Positions 11,291-23,659 of a DNA stretch of 64,000 bases are shown here, in pieces. The notes beneath the pieces were generated by a model, which made no database searches, had not been told where the DNA came from, and saw nothing but the letters and a program-made list of their open reading frames with translations. Numbering within the stretch: position 1 is the first letter of the stretch; each line of letters opens with the position of its first letter. The stretch lies in NCBI RefSeq assembly GCF_023159225.1, contig NC_063170.1, positions 61,602,208 to 61,666,207 of the forward strand. Reading direction: 5' to 3'. The position numbers and the translations under genes were made by a program. This stretch comes from Perognathus longimembris pacificus (taxonomy: Eukaryota; Chordata; Mammalia; Rodentia; Heteromyidae).

Positions 11291-11944
11291 TGGAGACTCT
11301 TAACTATGACTAGTTTTTAGCACATAATGAGTGGTCTTGTTAATAAGTTTTGAGTGCGTGAGAAATATGTAAGCACAGTGTTTTCTTTAACAATTGGGTG
11401 GCACTTTACAACTGAAAGAAGTTTGTATGTCTCATCTGGACATTTCATATTAAACAGCTTCCATCTTTACGCACATTTTGGGAAAAACAAAGAAACTGGT
11501 TTCTTCAGTAAACTCTAATATTAATATTGGAACTTATTTTGCCACAAGGATTATGATATCTATAACTCTATGACTTAAGTTGTACTTACAGCTTTGGAGA
11601 TTTCATTTTCATTGTCTTGGGTGTTGTAAGTTTAGAAAAGTTTACTTTTTTAGAAACACCATTACGATTCCATGAAGCACATGGCACCTGAATCACTTGA
11701 GTTCAGATGGTAGCTCAGCAGAGCATGCTGTCATTAGCAGAATGATTACACAGCCCTTTGTGGTAATTTGGCAAAGTTTACAGGCTGCTAATTTCAATTC
11801 AGTGCTTCTGCTGAAAAAATAAGGTAGAAGCTGATGGAATATTCCTTCTTGAAGACAAAAATCACAGCACCACAGTCTTGTATCTATAAGTAAAATTATA
11901 CAGAAAAAGTTTGGGTAAAGATTCACACAAGTATTAAGAAGCTT

Positions 11945-12172
11945 GAACTGAGGAGGGAGCCTGTGGCTCATCTGTAATCCTAGCTAATTAGGAGGCTGAG
12001 ATCAGAGAATTACAGCTCAAAGCAAAGTCTGTGGGATGCACATCTCCAAATAATTACCAAATGGCCAGAGTGGAACTGTAGCTCAAGTGGTAGCATTTTA
12101 GCCTTTAGCACAAAAACTCAGAGACAGCTCCCAGGTACCAAATTTGAACCACAGGACCTGCCCGCCCCCAGC
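11945..12172 (+). mobile_element. B1-Geo dimeric SINE
   Basis: B1-like half (TGTAATCCTAGCTAATTAGG), linker remnant CTCCAAATAATTACC, Geo half (GTAGCTCAAGTGGTAGCA, CCCAGGTACC). Confidence 0.75.
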
Positions 12173-12244
12173 CACATGCACACAAACATACACACAGAAT
12201 ATTAATCTTGGAAATGCGTATCTTCTCAAGGTGTTGTATGTATG

Positions 12245-12415
12245 TCTGTATTTTGCTGGTTCTGGGGCTCAAACTCAGGGCCTGGGTGCTGTCTCTGAAC
12301 CTCTTTGTGCTGGAACTTGAACTCAGAGACTGGATGCTGTCACTGAGCCTCTTTGTGCTCAAGGCTAGTACTCTATCACTTGAGCCATAGCACCACTTCC
12401 TGATTTTTTTTTTTA
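12245..12415 (-). mobile_element. Geo right half with internal tandem duplication
   Basis: Antisense Geo only. The segment at 12261-12310 is repeated in diverged form at 12311-12360 (both end CTCTTTGTGCT). The rest of the half (AAGGCTAGTACTCTATCACT, GCCATAGCACCACTTCC) is single copy. Confidence 0.7.
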
Positions 12416-12505
12416 GAACATAGAGTGCTCTCCTAATAATTTTAACTTGGTGAGAGAAGAGACAGGCCTTTTGCTCAGAAGTATTGATTACAATACTTTT
12501 AAAGT

Positions 12506-12670
12506 TTACCCTCTCCTTCCATTCCTCCTTTCTTTATTTCCTTTTTCCTCTCCTACCTCTTCCTCTCTCTCCTCTCCCACATCCTTTTTCTTCCCTTACT
12601 CTTTCCTTCCCTCTCTTTTTCCTCCTTCCCTCCCTCCCTCTCTCCCTTCTTTCCTTCCTTCCTTCTTGTT
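12506..12670. repeat. Pyrimidine-rich tract (TTCC/CTCC)
   Basis: Long polypyrimidine stretch; the two open frames of Ser-Pro-Phe composition are simple sequence. Confidence 0.85.
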
Positions 12671-13352
12671 ATCTAACAACCCCCTGCTCCCCTATTAAGA
12701 ACCTAAGTGGATTCCTTACCATGGGAGAAAGGAAGCATCAGATCATGTTATATTCATAATCCATCCTCTTTGTGGCCAGATATTAGACAGAGAAAGGGAG
12801 AGATTGAAATTTAGTGACAACAACAACACATTTTCTTTAAGCCAAGGTCTCTCTTAGCCTGCAGTAAAATGGCAGAGTTACAGTTCAAGTCTCAAGCACT
12901 CAAATGCTTGTTTCTTTGTGGCCTTGCCTCTGAGTTAAATAATGCATGTGATATATCTGAAATTTTCTTCTTGTCCTGTGAACTATTTGGCTTTCAAATG
13001 TGAAATGAGTCTAAGGAAGATACACAGGTCCTGTTTTTACCAGGTGCTTTGTGGTAAGTGGCATAATGATTTCCCTTCACTATCCATTTTCCATGCCATT
13101 CACATCCAAACTCCTGCTTCCGGATAGCACAGGAATAGTGAGATAAACAATAACTTTCCCATTCTTCATCATCCCCTTTCTTTAAAGTGTTGCTCATGTC
13201 AGCTCACAGCTCATGAGAAAGTAACATTTGTGGGGAAAATGTAAGAGAGAATGAGTTTTTTTTTTAAAACTCAATTATCACTTCTTTGGGTTACATAGAT
13301 AGTATTTTTGGTCTGTTACCTTTCTCAGGTTTGGTATAGTAAATATCACTAG

Positions 13353-13354
<2 letters not shown>

Positions 13355-13400
<46 letters not shown>
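13355..13400. repeat. (GT)n microsatellite
   Basis: About 23 uninterrupted GT units. Confidence 0.97.
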
Positions 13401-13402
<2 letters not shown>

Positions 13403-13404
13403 AT

Positions 13405-15380
13405 GTGTTTGTTGAGGGCAAAGCTTTTGAAAGAATTATGGTGCCTTTGGAGTATTGGGCATTATGTCCTTAGAAAACCAGGAGAAATGACTTTAGTTAC
13501 ATCACACAGACCAAAAGCTAAGTGTCAGGAGAAGGGTGGCATATGTTTTGACTCAGTTCTTAGTTCAGTGGCTTATAATTCTCTGGGTATGGGAAAGTAA
13601 TCTCTTGATTCTGATTATATTTCTCCGGCTGCCTCCCTTTACATCTGTATTCTAAATTTCAAGGCCCATTAGTATGTAGAATACTAGGTAGAGTCCTGAT
13701 GAGGGTTTATTTGGCACAATGTTCATCCTGTTATGACAAGTGCATAGAATTAAAATAATAATTTCTAGTTTATTTCATGCTCCCATAGCTTAATGTTCTC
13801 CAAAGCTACGAGTAGATCCATTATACATATTTTGTACAGCAAAGATATACTGAAAGAAAATGTCAGCTCTTGAATGAAGCTGAGTCCAAATTTCCTCCAA
13901 AATGAAATTGAAAAGAAAATTGGAAATATGACTTTAGAAAGATTTACTACTCTCTCTTTTCTGGGTAATTTGATATCATGGTATTCATGATGATCAGTGA
14001 AGTACTAAGGACAATTTTGTGTTCATCTCTAACCAATCTGACATCTCCTGTTTTCCTTTAAGTGCAGTGAAATGTAATTAGCCAACAGCTTGGGGCTTGA
14101 TTAAAATGTCACATTTCATAAATTTATGGCCATCTTCTGAACCTTCCTGTAAGGGGAAGGTTCAGAATTTCACTCAACATACATGCTGTTGCAAGTACAC
14201 ATTCATTTATTAAAAAACAGACCTAACACTTGGTAGTATTCAGGAACAACACTCTATTTCCTTATAGTGTATGTGGAACTGGTTGATAAAAATTACAGGC
14301 ACAAATGATTCAGTAGATTTCAATTGTGAATATGTTTTTCAAATAAAAGCTATAAAATGCATCTTCTGACTGACTTAAGATTGATAATGATACTACCAAG
14401 AAGAAAATTAGAGTCTGATTTCACATTGCTCCATCTTCCAATTAGGAAGTGGGACAGATGGCATGGGAGATTGAATTATTTGCTTCCAAATTTTGATGCC
14501 TTCCTGTGTCAATGTTTTTAAGTTACTCAATGTTGCCAATGCTTGCAAAGCATTCATTCATCGCTCTTGACCTCCACACAGCACTTTCTTTAGCTAATGG
14601 AGTAGGATGGGGTGACAATGGCAATTGAATCTGGACTTTAAGAGACTGTGGGTATTCAGTGAGTTCTCTATCACAGGAGAACACCTTTTCCCTTTTATCT
14701 GGAGAAGCCCTGGGGTGAAGAGACAAATTCAACCAGAGCCCAGATATTTTGTCATTCCTTACAGTCTCTCTCCCTAGAGTAGCCAAACCACTCACAAGCT
14801 GGTGTACAGATGTGTGAAGGATGATTGCTTATTGCTACCACCAGAATTCTCTCCATGTTGCATGTACAATACTTGACTGTTAACAAAGAATGTAGAATAA
14901 AGAATATTTAGATCTAAGTAAATATCACTCCCACAGATAAACATTCTAAGACCCAGCACAACCAAGTAAATGGCTGATTTTCAGGATAAAATCTTTAATA
15001 GTTAAGTGGCCTTTAAAACATAGAGTGACTAGAGTTCTTAGGAGTTCTTTGTATCAATCATTGTTTAAGGAGAAAGATATGTTATATGCCTGATAAAGAG
15101 AAACACTTATTAATTTAATACAGGACAACCTCATGAGTTTCTTGTATCTGAATCAGACTAAATCAATGCTCTTATTTGGAGAAAACAGAATCTATTCTTA
15201 CTCGATTAAGCATCAAGTGATTCATTAAGGGGCTTAAATATCTAATTGGGTTATTAGGAAGGCTAGAGAAACAAACTCCATTCTGAGCTTCTACACAGGA
15301 TTGTGCCAAGTTCTTGTTGTACCAGGCCACTCCCTGAGCTCTGATCAGGTCTAAGACTTTCAGCTGGGCTTTGACTTTAA
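13405..15380. other. Unique non-coding DNA
   Basis: Only the 13-bp hairpin at 14135 stands out. The 90-codon minus-strand frame at 14523-14795 has no recognisable domain or splice context. Confidence 0.5.
14135..14167. other. Perfect 13-bp hairpin
   Basis: TTCTGAACCTTCC at 14135-14147, a 7-base loop, and its exact reverse complement at 14155-14167. Not part of any SINE seen here. Confidence 0.85.
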
Positions 15381-15384
15381 AAAA

Positions 15385-15530
15385 TCATCTTTAAGTAGTT
15401 TTTCAAAGGAGTTGCCACTTAAAAAGTCAGTTCATGAATACAATGCATCTTGATCAGTGTCACCCTATTCAATATTCTCACCCGCCTCTTCATGATCCTC
15501 CCCTGCAGAGATGGGAGTGGAGAGAACATA
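15385..15530 (-). mobile_element. Family B retrotransposon 3' end
   Basis: Antisense: TCTTTAAGTAGTTTTTCAAA, CAGTTCATGAATACAATGCA then TCTTGATCAGTGTCACCC. Confidence 0.5.
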
Positions 15531-15599
15531 GTCAAGCATTCAATGAATATAGGATAAGTGATACTTTCCCTTCTTTTCTTTTTAGCTCACCCTTAGATG

Positions 15600-16250
15600 G
15601 AAACCTCCTACTTGAACATCAACTGTGTAGATCCCAGAGCTCCAAAAGAAGTCAGAAAACATTCCTTTGCATCCTAAAGTGCCTCTCACGTGCCAGGAAT
15701 GAGTTCAAGCATCCGGGGGCCAACAGCAGTAAGCAGAAAGACTCTGTCCTTATGGATCTAACTTACTCTATTCCTTTGAAGCAGGAACTAAATAAAATTC
15801 ATGAACTGTATTGTGCTGAATGAGGATATATGGTCCAGGAAAGTGAAGGGAAAAATGAGCAGTCTATGCAATCAGGGAGAGTATGGAATTTGAATATTTT
15901 AGCCGCCTTCTAACAGTAACAGGTGAGCAGAGTTGTAGAGGAGGGGAAGACAGGAGGAAGAGCATTCATTGAAGAAGGGACAGCAAGGCCTTGGGGAGTT
16001 GAAGAACGCAGGCAGGTGTTGTTAAGGAACTTCAAAAAGGCTTATGTGACGACCTGAAGCAGGGTTTGAGAGTGCAATGAAGGGCACGCACCTCTGTGAA
16101 GTATGACAGAGCACCCGATTATACAAGCATGGAAAGAGCACTCTTTTATCTTGTGTGAAATGGAAGCACGCGGGAGGGTTTCACCTTATTTGTGGTGCAT
16201 TCCTAGAATGTCAGCTAATCTGGAGATGAAGGGAGGAAAATGCTGAGTTT
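15600..16250 (-). mobile_element. L2 LINE 3' relic
   Basis: Antisense L2: GTGCCAGGAATGAGTTCAAG, CAGTAAGCAGAAAGACTCTG, GGAAGAGCATTCATTGAAGA, GGGACAGCAAGGCCTTGGGG, and a Thr/Lys-type spacer between. The 129-codon open frame at 15434-15823 lies on this relic and the retrotransposon tail before it. Confidence 0.6.
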
Positions 16251-16302
16251 CAGAGCAGCCAGGGAACACTTAGAGACCCCATGGAATAAGCAAAATATAA
16301 AC

Positions 16303-16395
16303 AAAAAGACTGGGGTGGAACCCAAGTGGTGGACTACCTGCTGGGCATTCAAAGACCCTGGATACAACCGCTAGTGCAAACACAGTGAAATCCGC
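16303..16395 (+). mobile_element. ID-like SINE
   Basis: Single ID-like monomer: CTGGGGTGGAACCCAAGTGG, then CTGGATACAACCGCTAGTGC in the B-box/3' region. No Geo half. Confidence 0.5.
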
Positions 16396-16399
16396 ATAA

Positions 16400-18235
16400 A
16401 ATAAAACTGTTTTAAAGGGATGGACTCAATGGTATTTATAAATCCATAAGTTTGTTTATTAAACACCAGTTGCATCAAGTTTCAAAATATTTTTATTACT
16501 CCACAAAGGAAGCCCTTTCCCAATTAAGCAATCACTTTCAGTTCCCTCTGTCCTCCTACCTCTAACAAACACCAGTCTGGGGCTTTATGAATGTACTTCT
16601 GGTGACATCGTTTGAATAGAGTCAAACAACATACGATCTTTTTGCAGGCAACTTCTTCCAGCAAGTATACTATTCAGAGTACATTCATATTTATAGCATT
16701 TGTCAGCTTTTTATTCGTTTTGTGGGTAAATTACAAACACACACAACACAAGCATACACACAGTATGTACATATATATGTATGTATATATACATGTATAC
16801 CCACCAGTTTATCTGGTTTCTATTTTTATGATTGTACATGATACCATCATTTACAATACTAGTGTTCAGTTGTATTGTTTGCTCACAAGTAGTTGTTTCG
16901 GTATCCATTTTCAGCTCTGTTGGCCATACAGCTAGGAGTGAGGTTTCTGGATCATATGACAGTTGGATATTTAACTCTTTGAAGAACCAACCAATGGTTT
17001 CCCTAGTTGCTAACCGTTTCCCATTTTCCATTAGCAATTGTTCCTCCTCTTTACCTACATTTGTTACTGTCTGACTTTCTGTTACAAGCAACCTAATGAG
17101 TAGGAAGTGGTACTACATTTTGATGCCATTATTTCCAAGACAAAATTACTGAGGTTGCTGCATTGAGAATAGATTGCATGAGGGAGAGGGTAGATGCTAT
17201 ATTAATTGGATGTGTTTATGTGTTCTTCTATAATAGCTACTGAGATACAATAGAAATGTGAATTTGCATGGTCTGTTAGAAATCTGTAACTGTACAATTG
17301 AAAAGACACCCCAGGGAAAACAAAATCAAAAGTACTAACATCTCTACAAAATGGTCACAGAATCAAAAGCACCATCATTGTGAGTCTCAAAAGAGGTTAT
17401 GCAGTTCTCCGAGCCATGGCTGAAGATGGGAAGTGAATTTGAGGCTCTCTGTTCATTTCAGTTATGAGTGGACTGGGCCCTGACCTATGGGATGGAGAAA
17501 ATGGTGAGGAAACAGACATGCAGTTGTGTACTTTGTATGCATTGTTTGTGTGTATGTGTGTGTACCTGTTATTCTATGCTTGCCAATCATAAGTAGCAGT
17601 CGATCTCAGTTATGTTACCATACCTGGCTAAATGAAAGTCCAACTTCTGTACTGATAAGGTCATAGATGTCCAGTGTACAAAACTCTATGGGTGATACCA
17701 GAGAAATAAGCATCAGTGACGAGCAGCTTCCTGTCCTCATTGTATGTATTCTGAAAAGCCACTTATTATGACAAGAGATGAACTCTTGAACATATGACCT
17801 GTAAATGCCAGCTCATCCACTAAAAGACTTGAACATTAAAGAATGACGTCAACATCATGTTTGAGAGCATGTCATGAAAAAAAATGAGGAAATGCATGTA
17901 GTGTTACTTTTAAATTCTGGGTGGGAAGGTAGCACGTGTGAGTAAAACAGATAAAATTGATGAAATGAAGTTGCTAAGAGCTATACATGTTTGGAATTAT
18001 TTGAGTTTTTCACGTGTCTGCACTTTTATTTAGCAACATAAGCCAGAAGTCCTGCATAATGAACCTCCAGTGGGGTTGGAAGAATTTGGACTAGGAGTCA
18101 TTTTCACTGAATCTGTGAGGAAATTTTGCCCACTATATCATCCTATCATGAAAATTTTTAGTGAGAACTATATGAGGTACTAGAAATGGGTGCAAAGTCT
18201 GTATCTGTATCTGTATCTGGTTGTGTTTTAATCTT
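16400..18235. other. Unique non-coding DNA with CA/TA patch
   Basis: An imperfect CA then TA-rich patch at 16735-16805 and a three-unit GTATCT repeat near 18200. The open frames at 16612-17091 overlap the patch and show no family. Confidence 0.45.
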
Positions 18236-18251
18236 TAAAGAGGATCTTTTT

Positions 18252-18452
18252 TTTTTTTTTGGCCAGTCCTGGGCCTTGGACTCAGGGCCTGAGCACTGTC
18301 CCTGGCTTCTTCCCGCTCAAGGCTAGCACTCTGCCACTTGAGCCACAGCGCCGCTTCTGGCCGTTTTCTGTATATGTGGTGCTGGGGAATTGAACCTAGG
18401 GCCTCGTGTATCCGAGGCAGGCACTCTTGCCACTAGGCTATATCCCCAGCCC
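18252..18452 (-). mobile_element. IDL-Geo SINE (young)
   Basis: Antisense full-length copy nearly identical to the ones at 2207 and 30780, including the CpG-rich GCGGCGCTG core. A perfect 16-bp target-site duplication (TAAAGAGGATCTTTTT) lies at 18236-18251 and 18453-18468. Confidence 0.92.
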
Positions 18453-18599
18453 TAAAGAGGATCTTTTTACAGGCACCAAGGAAAATAATAATTCCAGGTC
18501 TTTGGGAAAATCAGAGTTCCATGTGTTCAGGATGAAGAAGAGAGTCCTTGTGAGTTACTTACACAGTGTCATGAGTTATGGTGAGTGATGGCTTCTTGA

Positions 18600-18603
<4 letters not shown>

Positions 18604-18639
<36 letters not shown>
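18604..18639. repeat. (GA)n microsatellite
   Basis: About 17 uninterrupted GA units. Confidence 0.97.
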
Positions 18640-18641
<2 letters not shown>

Positions 18642-19221
18642 CCATCTGAGTCTACCATACAGAGATATTTGGGCCAAGTATAAAGAAAGAGCAACTGATC
18701 AATTTCCACTGCTGCTGATAATCTGCTCATTTTCAGCAAATTGAATGTCTGCAAACGGATCTGACACATTCAGAAGTTGCTAAGTGTTAGGATTATTTTA
18801 GTTTTGGGCTATGTGATGCTGGAACCATTAACAAAATGGGGTCTGAAGTCCTTGAATTGTGGCTAGGGTCACACAAAGAAACCATACTACTTTTAGACTT
18901 AGGTTATATTAAGATACTCAGTACACATATTATTGCTTATAGGTGTTATCTTGTACTATTCTAATGAAGATCCTGGATCTTATTGTATTTCTAGAAACTA
19001 GCAAAGACCCTCTCCTATGGCTCTTAAATTCTATTAGAAAAATTTAGACAATCAATAACCAGCCTCTTAAGCAAACAGTATTGTGGGTAGATGGTGACGC
19101 GTAATATGGGAAACAACAGATAACTAGCAGAGTAAGGGAGTTAGGCGCTTTCCATCGTGAGGGTGAGAATGAAATGCTTTAAGACATTTGAACAATTGGA
19201 TTTCAGGGGTGGGGTGGGGAG

Positions 19222-19415
19222 GGAAGGTGGTGGTTCATGACTATAAGGTCAGCGATATGGGAGGATCCTAAGTACAAAATCAGCCTGACAATCCTACTGA
19301 GATCTTGTTTAAAATTAAAAAAAAAATTAAATGCTACTGATGTCACTCAGTTGGTAGTGTTTTTACCTAGCATGTATAAAGCCCTAGGTACACTAGCTAG
19401 TATTGGAAAGAATAC
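19222..19415 (+). mobile_element. B1-like + ID-like SINE
   Basis: B1-like unit (GGTGGTTCATGACTATAAGG), A-rich linker, ID-like unit (CACTCAGTTGGTAGTGTTTT, AGCCCTAGGTACACTAGC). A GGAA-rich purine tract follows. Confidence 0.5.
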
Positions 19416-20256
19416 AAAGAGGAAGAGAGGGAAGGAAAAAAGGAGGAAGGAGGGAAGAAGAAAGGGAAGGAGGCCCCCATGGAGGGTGTGAGGGGAGGAG
19501 CAGGCTTTTAAGCTTACATTTTACATGGAATGTCCATTACCTTGCATCTGCTGCAGTAATCCGTGTGGGACATGGGCACAGAGGCCTGGTGGCCTAGATA
19601 AATATTGAGAGCAGGTCAGAACTTCAAACTATACACATCCCCAGGAAAATACTTAAAAGCTTAGGACAAACTAGGAAGGACTGAAATTGCCAGCAGTTTC
19701 CCTGAGAAAACAAAAGACAATTCATTTCTTGCTTTGCTTAGGTCCATATTTGAGCTGTGTTTCTCTCTGTTTCGGTCTCTCTCAGTTTCTCTCCCCCTCA
19801 CCCACTTCTCCTCTCCCTCCCAGATAAGCTTTGAGTTATTTATATGTAACTTAAAGAAGCTCAAGCCTTTCTCTGAAAAACAATTATCCTTTGCAGTCTG
19901 GAGCTTTGCATATTTGATTATCAGATATGCATTTCCTGTTCCATGTCTTTCTGGAAACTCTATTTTCTACTAAACCTCAGATGGATGGTAATAATAAATG
20001 TTTGTTCAGCAGCAGCTGCTCCCAGATTGTTATCCTGTTGTGAACATATTTTATTTATTCATCTTCAGTTTTTAAACCTCTTTTGGTAGCCTTTCCTTTT
20101 TCTCCAGGCTTTATACGTGAAGGAAAAAAAAAAATGCAAACGGCATAATCGGTTCACTCTCAAGTTTCTCTCACTGAATTAAGCACAATTGTATTTATAC
20201 AAAAGCCCTCACACAACCTGATATGCATGATTGCCGATTTAAATAAGAACGTTAAA

Positions 20257-20447
20257 GGGCTGGGAATATGGCCTAGTGGCAAGAGAGCCTGCCTCATAAA
20301 CATGAAGCCCTGGGTTCAATTCCCCAGTACCACATATATGGAAAACGGCCAGAAGTGGTGCTGTGGCTCATGTGGCAAAGTGCTGTCCTTGAGCAAGAGG
20401 AAGCCAGAGACAGTGCTCAGGCCCTGAGTCCAAGGCCCAGGACTGGC

Positions 20448-20472
<25 letters not shown>
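20257..20472 (+). mobile_element. IDL-Geo SINE (older subtype)
   Basis: Sense copy beginning GGGCTGGGAATATGGCCTAG and ending in a ~26-base poly(A). A 12-bp duplication AAGAACGTTAAA is at 20245-20256 and 20473-20484. The core reads AGTGGTGCTGTGGCTC instead of the CpG-rich version, so it is diverged from the young group. Confidence 0.9.
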
Positions 20473-20478
<6 letters not shown>

Positions 20479-21084
20479 GTTAAAAAAAAAAGACAAGATA
20501 TCCAAGGCTGCATGACATCAGGACAAATGTGGGAAAGTCTTTAATGTTGACTTTATACTGAAAGGATATGTTATTTTAAAAAAAAAGAATTAATCTGTGT
20601 TAGATTTGAAAGGGTTAGGGAAAGAATGATCGCAGGAATCTCTCTCCGTAAAATATACCAGGCTTCTAATCTGGTCCTAAGTAAAGTGAGTTCTCTTTAA
20701 AGCAATGAAATGATTGTTTTGCTTTACTCCTTCCAGTGGTGACAAACTTTATCTTATAATCATATTTTCCAGTTCTATTTCAGGTTGCATTGTAGCAACA
20801 AACCTAACCTAACAGATTTTTTTTTCCCCTCATGCATAAATGGTTTACTGGTTTTTTTTGTTTTTTGTTTTTTTTCTGGAGTAGACTTCTCTGATCCTAG
20901 TGTGAATGACATAGTTGTTCACAGAAGCACTATTAATGAGAGTACCTGCTCTGACTTCTGATACTTGCCTTTGAAGAATTGAATAGTAGTAATGCCTTTG
21001 ATGACAGACAGATATAAATTTGCTGCCCTAATCGTTGACTTACTAACTTTGGAATGCTCATGAAAAGTTCATTATCTGTTGGAC

Positions 21085-21245
21085 TCTGCTTTCCTTCCTC
21101 CCTACCTCCCTCCCTCCCTCCCTCCCTCCCTCCTTCCCTCCCTCCCTCCCTCCCTCCCTCCCTCCCTCCCTCCCTCCCTCCCTCCCTCCCTCCCTCCCTC
21201 CTTCCCTCCCTCCCTTCCTTCTTTCCTGTCCTTCCTTCCTTTCTT
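21085..21245. repeat. (CCCT)n microsatellite
   Basis: About 150 bases of near-pure CCCT units with TT interruptions, all pyrimidine on one strand. It directly precedes the antisense B1-Geo at 21245, so it may have grown from that SINE's flank. Confidence 0.95.
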
Positions 21246-21725
21246 CTTGTTTTGCTGGGCCCTGGGACTTAAACTCTAGGCCTGAGCTCTGTCCCTAATC
21301 TCCTTTTTTTCAAGGCTAGCACTCTACCACTAGAGTGACAGCATCACTTCTGGCCTTTTCTGTGATTAATTGGAGATAAAGAGTTTCATGGGGGCTGGGG
21401 ATATAGCCTAGTGGCAAGAGTGCCTGCCTCGGATACACGAGGCCCTAGGTTCGATTCCCCAGCACCACATATACAGAAAACGGCCAGAAGCGGCGCTGTG
21501 GCTCAAGTGGCAGAGTGCTAGCCTTGAGCGGGAAGAAGCCAGGGACAGTGCTCAGGCCCTGAGTCCAAGGCCCAGGACTGGCCAAAAAAAACAAAAAAAA
21601 AAAAAAAAAAAAAAAAGAGTTTCATGGACTTTCCTTCCTGGGCTGGCATTGAACTTCAGTCCTCAGATCTCAGCCTCCTGAATAGCTAGAATTACAGGTG
21701 TGAGCCACCAGTGCCTGGCTCAGTT
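21245..21725 (-). mobile_element. B1-Geo SINE interrupted by an IDL-Geo insertion
   Basis: Antisense Geo half and linker at 21245-21391, then the nested sense IDL-Geo (21392-21613), then the B1-like half at 21614-21725 (CTTTCCTTCCTGGGCTGGC, GAGCCACCAGTGCCTGGCTC). Confidence 0.88.
21392..21613 (+). mobile_element. IDL-Geo SINE nested inside an older SINE
   Basis: Sense full-length young copy with long poly(A). It splits an antisense B1-Geo element; the duplicated host sequence AAAGAGTTTCATGG is at 21378-21391 and 21614-21627. The host element resumes exactly where it was cut. Confidence 0.93.
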
Positions 21726-22947
21726 TTCTTAAACACAAGAGTAGAATATAATACTTACCTTGTTCCAGTGACTATAAATATACTGTTAGTCTTTTAATTG
21801 CTACTAGAAAATTACCAATCTTAGCACCCATTTTATTTTTCTACGGTTCTCTAGGACAGAAGTTGAGAGGCACTGACAGGGACACTGCTCAGGGCCCCAT
21901 GATGCTGACACGAAGGGATCAGGGGCCTGAAGTGTTCAGAAGAGGCTCTGCTTCCAGTGTGCGCACCTTACATAAGGCTCAGCCCAGCTTTGCATTCACG
22001 TCTCTGTGTGACAAGCCTCTCTTAGAATGTCCTCTCTAGAATGAAATAATTGTACTCTTATGAAAGTCCACTATCTTCCTTTGCTATATATAGCTAAAAT
22101 TGCTTTTGCTCTACCAGTGTCTCTTGTCACATCTATCCATTCATTTGTTATCCCAGGCCACCTTTGGAAACTCAGTTCCCCTTTATTGGTGAAGAGAGAG
22201 CTGTCTAGCTATCATGGCACTCAGTAGACACACACACACATATATCTACATCTATATTTATATATTTTAATAAATATTAATAAACATTTATGTATTATGT
22301 ATTTATGCGTGTATAAATGTGTATATATGTGTATCTATCATATTTATACATGTGTATATGTATAAATGTTCATTAATAGATAACAAGCATATAAATATAC
22401 GTGTTTCTATATGTGTGAAGATTTATATAAAACTGTTGATTGTAAGCTCTGTAGCTCACAGTTTCTTTAGCAGAAACAAATTTCCTCTTTCTGCCACAGG
22501 GCATTGACACTCTAGGGACTTTTTCAAAAAATAAGAATAAGAGATGATAACATTGAAAAGGCAGTGGCTTCCTAGAGAGAAAATACCAGACACCCTACAA
22601 GACACAGGTCAGTTCCTTCTAAAAGACTACCTGGCTCCAATGGCCATAGATGCTGAGGTTGAGTACCTGATATTTGGCCTAAAAGATCCAAGGAAGTTGC
22701 ATACTAGAAGCATCCATGTGTCCTCTCACCAGCTTGAGGTTCAAGTTCAGAGACTGAAATGATTCTGAAATTGTGGCCATTCATCTGCTTCAGAAACAGC
22801 AAGCACCATCATGTCATGGTATTGCTTTATCCTATAAAGTGGATTATTCCTAGATTAACTTTGATAAGATCTTTAGTGTTCTTAAAAAAAGTATTCAGAA
22901 ATAAATGTTCTGATTTTATTGGATAAACTTTGGGGAAGAAAATAAAT

Positions 22948-23030
22948 GTAGGTATGAAACTGTAATCCCTCTATACTTCACTTTGACAATAAAGAAAGAA
23001 AAAAATAAATAAAAAAGAAAATAAATGTAG
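22948..23030 (+). mobile_element. Family A retrotransposon 3' end
   Basis: Sense short copy: GTATGAAACTGTAATCCC, CTTCACTTTGACAATAAAG, then an A-rich tail. Confidence 0.55.
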
Positions 23031-23659
23031 TTATTGAGTTGTCTTTTAAAAAAATATTGCTGCCCTTCTTATTTTTCTCTTACCTTTCCCAATAAGGAAA
23101 CCAAGCAGGTGCTGGCTTTGTGTTGGGGTCAGCAGAGGTGAATGTGTGTTAGGACTGTACATTGGTATGAGGAACGTCTGACTAGAGAGGGAATGAGTCA
23201 GTGGGCTATTACTGAAGAAATATCAAATTAATTGACTTGCTGTTACATAGCTGACATTGATCTATTTGGCTATCTGCTTTCAGATCCTCTTGCCTATTCA
23301 TATTGTTATAATTCATAGACATTTCTAGATACCTGAAGCACAGGGCATTTTTCTCTGTTTGTTTTTGAAATGGTGAATGCTAACAAAAAATGTCCAAATC
23401 AATCCATACGGAAAAGAATTAACTAGGATAAATGTGTAACAAAAGATCATTTAAAAGGAAAGATTCAATAAATATTTCTCTTTAAAATATAAATTTTATG
23501 AGATAAGTACTTTGTAGGTACTCTAGTTTGGGAAGGAGAAAAAGTAAAATAGAAGAAACTCAATTTAGTTACCTTTTCTATAATGTTTTCAATATATGTG
23601 AATTGTCTCATAATCTTTCTCATTTGTCTTTCAATCAAGACTATCCTTTTATTTTTTTG

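Noticed and set aside
13061..13070. 10-nt microexon-like segment before a GTAAGT
   Set aside because: No phase-compatible partners; shows how easily such tiny segments arise by chance.
15434..15823. 129-codon open frame
   Set aside because: It runs over a retrotransposon 3' end and an antisense L2 relic.
16711..17091. Overlapping open frames of 107 and 126 codons on opposite strands
   Set aside because: Both cross a CA/TA-rich patch; no domain, start context or splice signals support either.
21054..21279. Pro-Ser-Leu repeat proteins
   Set aside because: Direct translation of the CCCT microsatellite.
23097..23137. 41-nt segment with a pyrimidine-rich acceptor and phase 0 to 2
   Set aside because: AAG acceptor, mediocre donor, all three frames open and 11 kb from the next exon; too easily due to chance.
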